A stretch of DNA of 11,289 bases from Candidatus Nitrosopumilus sp. (lineage in GTDB: Archaea; Thermoproteota; Nitrososphaeria; Nitrososphaerales; Nitrosopumilaceae): positions 1-11,289 of the forward strand of contig JABGZU010000089.1 of NCBI GenBank assembly GCA_018674605.1, written 5' to 3'. Numbering within the stretch: the stretch's first letter is position 1; every line of letters begins with the position of its first letter. Below, piece by piece: positions 6,045-11,289 of this stretch. A model generated the notes under the pieces. The model had not been told where the DNA came from. It saw nothing but the letters and a program-made list of their open reading frames with translations, and searched no databases. The position numbers and the translations under genes are program-made.

Positions 6045-6155
6045 TTACCCCCATCTATCTCGTAGTTGATGACAATCACACATGCATCCTTTTTGACATT
6101 TTATTCTCTTACAATCCGAGCAAGATTTCTTGTGCCAATAGGGTGCTGTATTCAT
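6045..6155 (-). CDS. 36-aa six-cysteine microprotein, copy B
   Basis: Second copy of the gene at 3061-3171, on the opposite strand. It encodes 36 residues identical to copy A except Lys16 for Arg16, with all six cysteines (12, 15, 20, 24, 26, 28), His29 and the three aromatic residues Tyr6, Trp7 and Trp35 kept. The nucleotide changes fall almost entirely at silent positions (codons 13, 17, 28, 31, 32, 34, 36). A metal-binding cytoplasmic peptide is inferred; the family is not recognised. It starts 72 bp after the stop of the four-CBS gene on the same strand, so read-through is possible, but a TATA-like box at 6178-6185 suggests its own promoter. Confidence 0.8.
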   Translation of the reverse strand: MNTAPYWHKKSCSDCKRIKCQKGCMCDCHQLRDRWG

Positions 6156-6177
6156 TCTAGTAACCTTGAATATTCCT

Positions 6178-6185
6178 CATATTAT
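6178..6185 (-). promoter_or_regulatory. TATA-like box of microprotein gene B
   Basis: ATAATATG on the minus strand, centred about 27 bp before the ATG at 6155. The sequence between box and ATG has no similarity to the corresponding part of copy A apart from an ACTA near the start, so the two copies may be regulated differently. Confidence 0.35.
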
Positions 6186-6227
6186 TTGAAATAATTTTTT
6201 TGCTAAATATGGTTCTCCAAACTCCTC

Positions 6228-7133
6228 TTAATTTTTGGTCGAGATATATTTCCCACAATGAGGGCAATCTATTCCCACAGATGATTCCAATTCATATGAT
6301 GGAGTAATTTTTTCAGACATCAAGACATTACAAATATCCCAAGGAGTAACTGAAATATCTTTGTAGATAATATATGGATGATCCATATTGTACATTTTTA
6401 AACAAATCTCATTGAGACTAAGATCATCTAATATCACATTTACATCTTCTAACTCTACTTGATTAACAGGAATATCTAAAAAATTGTCAACATCAGGTTG
6501 AAATTTTAATAATTTTGAAATTTCTTTGAGTATTACTCGGTCACTAATGAATTGATTTGAATATTTCAACAAGAGTTTTCGAGTCTTGTGTTCAAACATC
6601 AAATCAACTATCTCACGCAAGGATTCATCGGGTTGAAAAGTAACTATTTTCTTTTTTGGCATAGAAGAAATCGAGATATTGGTTTTTGACTTTATTCCTA
6701 CTTCCAACATTTTTCTTGCGGAAATTGCAGAGTATCCTTGAAATTTATTTGGAATAATTGCAAAAGCTCTTCGAGATGCACTCCATTTCTCCATTAATTT
6801 TTGAAATGTCATATCCTTTTCAACAATTAGTAAATCCTCATACATGACATCGTTTACCTTGGTCTCATATTGAAAATCACGCGTAGGGTTTTTGCGTATG
6901 TGTTTTAACAAATCATAACCGCCAACTATCCCTAAAGGTTTATGATTATCATCTCTAATGACAATAGAGTCAACGGATGATTCGAGATACTGAACACACA
7001 TTTCAGTTGCAACACCAACTTCTCGTTTGTGGTTAAGGTAAACACATGGTATATCAGTCAAATTATCGGGAAATAATTGCTCCAAAGTTAGCTCAGAGAT
7101 AGTTGAATTTATGGGATATTTCCAAGGCCTCAT
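6228..7133 (-). CDS. Four-CBS-domain protein with C-terminal CxxC knuckle
   Basis: A 301-aa soluble protein with two Bateman modules. CBS-like repeats lie at about residues 28-82 (SIVIRDDNHKPLGIVGGYDL), 93-145, 155-210 (FQPDESLREIVDLMFEHKTR) and 220-272. The first repeat is the best conserved; the last two are divergent and their ligand sites may be degenerate. The C-terminus carries CPHCGKYI, with Cys290 and Cys293: half of a zinc ribbon, so metal binding would need dimerisation or another protein. Such CBS proteins typically sense adenine nucleotides; the partner here is unknown. The ATG at 7133 has only weak TATA-like sequence upstream (about 7157-7162) and no Shine-Dalgarno site. It is followed on the same strand by microprotein B. 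Confidence 0.85.
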   Translation of the reverse strand: MRPWKYPINSTISELTLEQLFPDNLTDIPCVYLNHKREVGVATEMCVQYLESSVDSIVIRDDNHKPLGIVGGYDLLKHIRKNPTRDFQYETKVNDVMYEDLLIVEKDMTFQKLMEKWSASRRAFAIIPNKFQGYSAISARKMLEVGIKSKTNISISSMPKKKIVTFQPDESLREIVDLMFEHKTRKLLLKYSNQFISDRVILKEISKLLKFQPDVDNFLDIPVNQVELEDVNVILDDLSLNEICLKMYNMDHPYIIYKDISVTPWDICNVLMSEKITPSYELESSVGIDCPHCGKYISTKN

Positions 7134-7412
7134 TATAATTTATGTATGCATTTTTGATATTTCAAATTGTTTTTGATTATTAGTTGTGAAAATATCTCCA
7201 TCATGATTATCGTGGTCTTCTACAATGCTGATCTTTTTGATAATCTCAAAAAAGTGCATTTCTTTTTTAGTACTATTTTTAGCACCTAGGCACTTAACCC
7301 TTATTTCAAATTTTTAAAATGATCTTGATTCTCAGTGAATTTGTGCCTAATTATCATCATAAACTAAAAAACTATTGAAACTATTTGATGAAGAAATTCC
7401 AAATTGTGTGTT
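7134..7412. other. 279-bp intergenic region upstream of the four-CBS gene
   Basis: No credible ORF. It holds the four-CBS promoter and the 3' end of the permease transcript. Two short inverted repeats are visible: GATTATC (7205-7211) with GATAATC (7239-7245), and TAGGCAC (7287-7293) with GTGCCTA (7343-7349). Both are short enough to occur by chance in AT-rich DNA. Confidence 0.4.
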
Positions 7413-8708
7413 CTAAATTATGCAATTTTTATTTTTTTGTCGATTATACAAAAGGTAAAACACACAACCTGAACCAATAATTCCTATTCCCACTAGAATA
7501 ACTTCTAATTCAAATTGCATTGCCATGTAAACCGTAATGATAAATCCAAAGAGAGGTAAAATTGGAAACCTTCCAATATTCAATGGAACTCTAAATGGTC
7601 TTTGATCTTCTGGTTTTACGTATCGAAGTAAAATTACTGATAAATTTATCATGGCAAATGTGATAACAATTGCAAAAACTACAATGTTTGCAACAATTAC
7701 AATGTCTCCAATTAATGTAAATGCCACAGATGTTACTAAAATTCCAATTACTGCAATCCATGGAGTACCTGTTTTTGGGTGAATTTTAGCAAAAATAGAT
7801 GGTAGTGAATTGGATTTTGCCATACCATACAAAATACGTGCACCTGCAACTAATGTAATTAGAACTGTACTTGCAGTTGCAAATAGAGCAATTATTGACA
7901 TTGTAATCCCTCCCTTACTTCCTAAACCTCTTGTTGCAATATCTGCTAGAGGAGCTGCAGATTGACTTAGTTCTTCCCAATTCAAAATACGTACTGCAGA
8001 TAATGAAACTAGTATGTAGATTACACCTGTGATTATTATCGATAAAATTATTGCTCGCGGGAGTGTCTTCTTTGGTTTTTTTACTTCTTCTGCCACATTT
8101 GCCATATCTTCAAATCCAATAAACGCAAAAAATATCAACACAAATGCTAAAATGATTCCAGTCATCCCATGTGGTGCATCAAAATAATCTATGGGTTCTT
8201 CAACGTCAATTGTAATACCTAGAAAAATGATTATTCCAAGACCTGCAATTGTAACTAATGCAAAAATTGTATTTGCCCATGCAGATTGTTTTATTCCAAT
8301 AAAACTAACCATAGATAACACAACAAGAAGCAATATTGCAGATATTACAATTGGGAGATCTACAAATTGTGAAAAATATCCCCCGAATCCTAATGCAACA
8401 GTTGCTCCAACAATCATGGATGTAATTGCAGTTAACCACCCTACTTGAAATCCAATAAATTCACTTTTGAATGCGTTTTTTACAAAAACATATTCAGCAG
8501 CTGCTTTTGGAAATAATGCCGAAAGTTCTGCATAACTTAATCCTGCAAATATGGCTACAATTGCCCCTAAAACAAATGAAATCCACATAGAGTTTCCTGC
8601 AAATCCTGCAGATTCTCCAATTAACACATAGATTCCAGCACCAAGGGTTAATCCCACCCCATACAAAGTCAATGAAAAAAGCCCCATGTGACGTTTTAAT
8701 TCAGACAA
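7413..8708 (-). CDS. APC-superfamily amino-acid permease
   Basis: A 431-aa integral membrane protein with about 12 predicted transmembrane helices, the normal size for an amino acid/polyamine/organocation permease (AA_permease_2 type). Signatures include GVGLTLGAGIY in helix 1 (about 17-27, the substrate-contacting unwound segment), YAELSALFPKAAAEYVF (about 59-75) and FFAFIGFEDMANVAEE followed by VKKPKKTLPRAI (about 193-220). The usual GG of the P-K-x-GG-E-Y motif is AA here. The substrate cannot be assigned. Start: TTG 8708 is directly preceded by an in-frame TGA, and the first ATG is codon 8 (8687). TTG is preferred because ATG would remove the conserved basic LKRH segment just before helix 1; this stays uncertain. 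No obvious operon partner. Confidence 0.92.
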   Translation of the reverse strand: MSELKRHMGLFSLTLYGVGLTLGAGIYVLIGESAGFAGNSMWISFVLGAIVAIFAGLSYAELSALFPKAAAEYVFVKNAFKSEFIGFQVGWLTAITSMIVGATVALGFGGYFSQFVDLPIVISAILLLVVLSMVSFIGIKQSAWANTIFALVTIAGLGIIIFLGITIDVEEPIDYFDAPHGMTGIILAFVLIFFAFIGFEDMANVAEEVKKPKKTLPRAIILSIIITGVIYILVSLSAVRILNWEELSQSAAPLADIATRGLGSKGGITMSIIALFATASTVLITLVAGARILYGMAKSNSLPSIFAKIHPKTGTPWIAVIGILVTSVAFTLIGDIVIVANIVVFAIVITFAMINLSVILLRYVKPEDQRPFRVPLNIGRFPILPLFGFIITVYMAMQFELEVILVGIGIIGSGCVFYLLYNRQKNKNCII

Positions 8709-8891
8709 TCATTTCATTACTCATATGTCACATAGAAAAGTTTTGATTAAACTCACATGTAAAAATTCATTTTAAATGAAAAAATCTTTAGAACATTAAA
8801 CTAATAATTCTCAAAAATCAATACGGATAAAAAATCACGCGAATAAAGAAAAGTGTTTTAAGAATTATTCACTACTATTGAAAATTAAATT

Positions 8892-9272
8892 TTAATCAAT
8901 TTTTATTGCCTGATATGTAATCTTTTTTGGAATTTTGATTTTCAATACTCCATTCTGAAATTTTGCTTTTATTTTTTTATCATTAATTTTTCCAGGAATT
9001 GATAAAGATTTTTTAAAATATTCAAATTTCAAAATTTTCCCTTTTTCTTCAAAATATGTTTCTTTTAATTTTGCTTCAACACTAACCATATTTTCATTAA
9101 AAGAAATTTTGATGTCTTTTTTGTCTACAAGAGGTAAATCAAAATATAATTCCCAAGAGGTATTAAATTCTCTTAAATGTGAAAGTGGAGTCATAGCCCT
9201 ATTTTCAACATCATCAAAATATGGGTTCACTAATAATGGAAACAAATTCATTTCAAAATTACTGTTTTTCAT
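8892..9272 (-). CDS. Small heat-shock protein (Hsp20/alpha-crystallin)
   Basis: A 126-aa ATP-independent holdase that keeps unfolding proteins soluble as large cytoplasmic oligomers. The alpha-crystallin domain spans about residues 36-117: it opens with WELYFDLPLVDKKDIKIS, and the diagnostic FQNGVLKIKIPKK (105-117) is intact. The C-terminal I-x-I anchor that docks on a neighbouring subunit is present as IKI at 123-125. The N-terminal arm is short (about 35 aa). The ATG at 9272 lies 3 bp after the stop of the PAC2 gene, so the two form an operon. No Shine-Dalgarno site is seen. Confidence 0.94.
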   Translation of the reverse strand: MKNSNFEMNLFPLLVNPYFDDVENRAMTPLSHLREFNTSWELYFDLPLVDKKDIKISFNENMVSVEAKLKETYFEEKGKILKFEYFKKSLSIPGKINDKKIKAKFQNGVLKIKIPKKITYQAIKID

Positions 9273-9275
9273 AAT

Positions 9276-9992
9276 TTATCTATAAATTTGAGGATTCCTT
9301 GTATGTTTTTCTTGTTGTTGCCGTAATGTTTGAGTTGTCTCTTCCATTAAATTTCTGTGTTGTATTCGTAAATGTTCTATCTTTTTTTGTATATCTGTGG
9401 TGTTGATTTTAACATCCAAAACTTTTGCAAGTGTTGTAATGGCTGCAATAGATGCAACAGGATCTGGAAAATAAGGATTGCATTCAGCATACAGAAAAAG
9501 TAGTGGAATTTTTGTTTTCTTGAAAACTGAAATAAACACGGCATCAATCCCAAAAATGGAACCATCTAAAAATTTTGGAATTTGATTTTTAGAAAGTATT
9601 TCATCTATAGAAATATGGGTACTTAATCCATAGATTTTTGGAGTCTTAATCTGATTATGTATTGTTTCCATCCCACTAACAATGATAATTTTTTTAATTT
9701 GATATTTTTTGCAAAATTTATGAATTGCCTGAACAAATTCTATTGCAAGAAATTGATCTAAAGGAACATCTGAAACAATTACAAATAAATTATTTTGGCT
9801 ATATGCTCTAATTGGAGCAAGAATTTTTCCATCTTCTACAAATACTGTAGGGGGAATATCCTTTACTTGAATTTCATCAATTTTATTCATTTTTAAATGA
9901 TGAATCAAATATGATATTGAAAACATACCCACTAACCCATTACTTGGAAATCCTACAAGTAAAATTTTTTCTTTGGAATCTACTTTCATCAT
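9276..9992 (-). CDS. PAC2-family protein, PbaB-like proteasome assembly chaperone/activator
   Basis: A 238-aa soluble protein of the PAC2 (proteasome assembly chaperone 2) family. Family features are the N-terminal LLVGFPSNGLVG (about 11-22), the strand LFVIVSDVP (about 69-77), IIIVSGMET (about 102-110) and PYFPDPVASIAAI (about 173-185), then a charged C-terminal helix. The protein ends Ile-Tyr-Arg, which fits the hydrophobic-Tyr-any (HbYX) tail used by archaeal PbaA/PbaB and proteasomal ATPases to dock on the 20S alpha ring. Start: ATG 9992 is chosen over an upstream TTG (9998); another ATG follows at 9989. It is the first gene of an operon with hsp20 and is divergent from cdc48, a neighbourhood consistent with protein quality control. 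The exact subtype (PbaA or PbaB) is inferred. Confidence 0.88.
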   Translation of the reverse strand: MMKVDSKEKILLVGFPSNGLVGMFSISYLIHHLKMNKIDEIQVKDIPPTVFVEDGKILAPIRAYSQNNLFVIVSDVPLDQFLAIEFVQAIHKFCKKYQIKKIIIVSGMETIHNQIKTPKIYGLSTHISIDEILSKNQIPKFLDGSIFGIDAVFISVFKKTKIPLLFLYAECNPYFPDPVASIAAITTLAKVLDVKINTTDIQKKIEHLRIQHRNLMEETTQTLRQQQEKHTRNPQIYR

Positions 9993-10210
9993 TTTCAATT
10001 AACATAATATGCAAAATCAATAGTTAAAAGAAAAACCTTGATTTCTTGAATTGATTTTCAGTTATGGTGATAAATTACGCTCAAAAAAGATGTTAGTATC
10101 AAAAACAATAAGGGGAAAAGGAAGATCATCATAGTAAGACATTTACATTAAAATTATAACATGTTTATTTTTAAGAATAATATATTATCCATTATATGAT
10201 ATGTCCATAA

Positions 10211-10282
10211 GTCATGATTTTCAAATCAAAAATTATTATTTAAATTAAAAATCATCTTTGAAAATCACCTTTGAAAATTATT
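10211..10282 (+). repeat. 72-bp intergenic repeat, copy 2, beside the cdc48 promoter
   Basis: Matches 5971-6042 at 63 of 72 positions without gaps. The tandem 13-mers are here AAAATCATCTTTG (10248-10260) and AAAATCACCTTTG (10261-10273). It ends 7 bp before the cdc48 TATA-like box, in the position of an upstream activator or TFB-recognition region. Confidence 0.7.
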
Positions 10283-10289
10283 TTCTCTG

Positions 10290-10297
10290 TTTATAAC
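10290..10297 (+). promoter_or_regulatory. TATA box of cdc48
   Basis: TTTATAAC centred about 25 bp before the ATG at 10319, with no Shine-Dalgarno site between them: a leaderless archaeal promoter. Confidence 0.55.
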
Positions 10298-10318
10298 AAT
10301 CTAAAAAAAGTATTAACA

Positions 10319-11289
10319 ATGTCTACACAAATTGAATTAAAAATTGAGGAAATGCCTCAAAATTATGTTGGCAACGGTGTAGCTATAATTGATCCTCAAA
10401 TAATTGAAGAAAATAATTTACAAGCAGGTCAGATTTTGGAATTATCTGCAAACAAAAAAACACATGTTAAATTATGGTCTGGTTTTCCAGAAGATCGTAA
10501 TTCTGGAACAATTCGTATTGATGGGGTAACCCGATATAACATTGGTGCAAGCATTGGAGAAAAAATTTCAATAAATGTCGTAGAAGGCTCAAACGCAGAA
10601 CAAATTATTTTATCCCCTACAGAAAAAATTCATGCTGAAGGATTACATGAATACATGTCATCCCTCTACCAAGAACATGTCTTTACAACTGGAGATACAG
10701 TAATTGTCAGTACTCAAATGGGTAGTAAAATACAATTAATTGTAACTGGCACTAAACCATCTAAACCCGTAATTGTTACTGAAAATACCATCTTCAAATT
10801 AGGCAACATAACAAAACCTAAAGATCTTTCAATTCCCAGAATTACATACGATGAACTTGGAGGCCTAAAAAATGAAGTTCAAAAAATTCGTGAAATGGTT
10901 GAATTACCAATGAGACATCCCGAATTATTTGAAAAAATAGGTATAGAATCACCAAAGGGCGTACTTTTGTATGGTCCTCCTGGAACTGGTAAGACATTAC
11001 TGGCAAAGGCAGTAGCTGGAGAAACAAATTCACATTTTACTTCTCTTAGTGGTCCTGAAATAATGGCAAAACATTATGGAGAAAGTGAAGAGAGATTAAG
11101 AGAAATATTCAAACAAGCTGAAGAAAATGCACCCAGCATAATTTTCATTGATGAGATTGATTCAATCGCTCCAAAAAGAGAAGAAGTGTCAGGGGAATTA
11201 GAAAGAAGAATAGTTTCACAATTATTAACATTAATGGATGGTATGAAATCACGAGGTAAGATCATAGTAATTGCAGCTACAAACAGACC
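10319..11289 (+). CDS. cdc48: CDC48/VAT-type AAA+ ATPase, 3' truncated by the window
   Basis: The N-terminal 323 codons of a protein of about 700-760 aa in its family. CDC48/VAT is a hexameric unfoldase that extracts and unfolds proteins, and in many archaea feeds the 20S proteasome. Residues about 1-100 are the double-psi barrel half of the N-domain (GNGVAIIDPQ, LWSGFPEDRNSGTIRIDG) and about 101-165 the second half. The D1 AAA domain follows, with YDELGGLKNEV (177-187), Walker A GPPGTGKT (219-226), Walker B IIFIDEID (274-281) and the sensor-1 strand IIVIAATNR (315-323) at the window edge. D2 and the C-terminal tail are outside. The start is supported by the typical short N-terminus and the TATA box. 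It is divergent from the PAC2-hsp20 operon. Confidence 0.96.
   Translation, partial: MSTQIELKIEEMPQNYVGNGVAIIDPQIIEENNLQAGQILELSANKKTHVKLWSGFPEDRNSGTIRIDGVTRYNIGASIGEKISINVVEGSNAEQIILSPTEKIHAEGLHEYMSSLYQEHVFTTGDTVIVSTQMGSKIQLIVTGTKPSKPVIVTENTIFKLGNITKPKDLSIPRITYDELGGLKNEVQKIREMVELPMRHPELFEKIGIESPKGVLLYGPPGTGKTLLAKAVAGETNSHFTSLSGPEIMAKHYGESEERLREIFKQAEENAPSIIFIDEIDSIAPKREEVSGELERRIVSQLLTLMDGMKSRGKIIVIAATNR

Larger units (their letters stand above)
9993..10318. other. 326-bp divergent intergenic region between the PAC2-hsp20 operon and cdc48
   Basis: No credible ORF; only peptides of under 15 codons open here. It contains the PAC2 promoter (A/T-rich, no strong TATA match, perhaps ATATTATG at 10005-10012), copy 2 of the 72-bp repeat and the cdc48 promoter. 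Confidence 0.5.

Noticed and set aside
3061..6155. Inverted 111-bp copies as ends of a composite mobile element
   Set aside because: Similarity stops at the microprotein ORF boundaries, there is no transposase or integrase between them, and no target-site duplication is visible. Gene duplication explains it better.
7205..7349. Short inverted repeats upstream of the four-CBS gene as operators
   Set aside because: Arms of 7 bp with spacers of 27 and 49 nt are not distinguishable from chance here.
10842..11265. Minus-strand frames within cdc48
   Set aside because: Antisense shadows of the conserved AAA domain.

Overview
The window is AT-rich chromosomal DNA from an archaeon, most likely an ammonia-oxidising thaumarchaeon of the Nitrosopumilus/Nitrosarchaeum type. 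The reasons are an archaeal CDC48/VAT-type AAA ATPase, a PAC2-family proteasome assembly chaperone, GatCAB, several universal-stress (USP) and CBS proteins, and many genes whose TATA-like box lies about 22-27 bp before the start codon, as expected for leaderless archaeal transcripts. The genus is inferred from general resemblance, not from a database search.

Layout. 1-2727 (minus): gatC-gatA-gatB, an operon with two 4-bp ATGA overlaps; gatB runs off the left edge. 2741-3060: non-coding, with a long imperfect hairpin. 3061-6155: a cluster of small signalling-type genes, namely two paralogous USP proteins, a two-CBS protein divergent from the second USP gene, an unknown 101-aa protein 4 bp after that USP gene, a winged-helix regulator and a 44-aa acidic protein. 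The cluster is bracketed by two inverted copies of a 36-aa six-cysteine microprotein. 6228-7133 (minus): a four-CBS protein with a C-terminal CxxC knuckle. 7413-8708 (minus): an APC-type amino-acid permease. 8892-9992 (minus): a PbaB-like PAC2 protein and a small heat-shock protein in one operon. 10319-11289 (plus): the N-terminal half of CDC48, divergent from that operon and running off the right edge.

How the genes may work together. The left part makes amidated aminoacyl-tRNA. The middle resembles a nucleotide/stress-sensing neighbourhood, because USP and CBS domains both commonly bind adenine nucleotides. The right end is a protein quality-control island: holdase (Hsp20), proteasome chaperone/activator with a C-terminal HbYX-type tail, and unfoldase (CDC48). 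No tRNA, rRNA, CRISPR array, transposase or phage gene was seen.

The most noteworthy items are the duplicated cysteine-rich microprotein (near-identical protein, mostly synonymous differences), a 72-bp intergenic element present twice (once next to the cdc48 promoter), a dyad in the USP/CBS divergent promoter, and the structured RNA candidate upstream of gatC.
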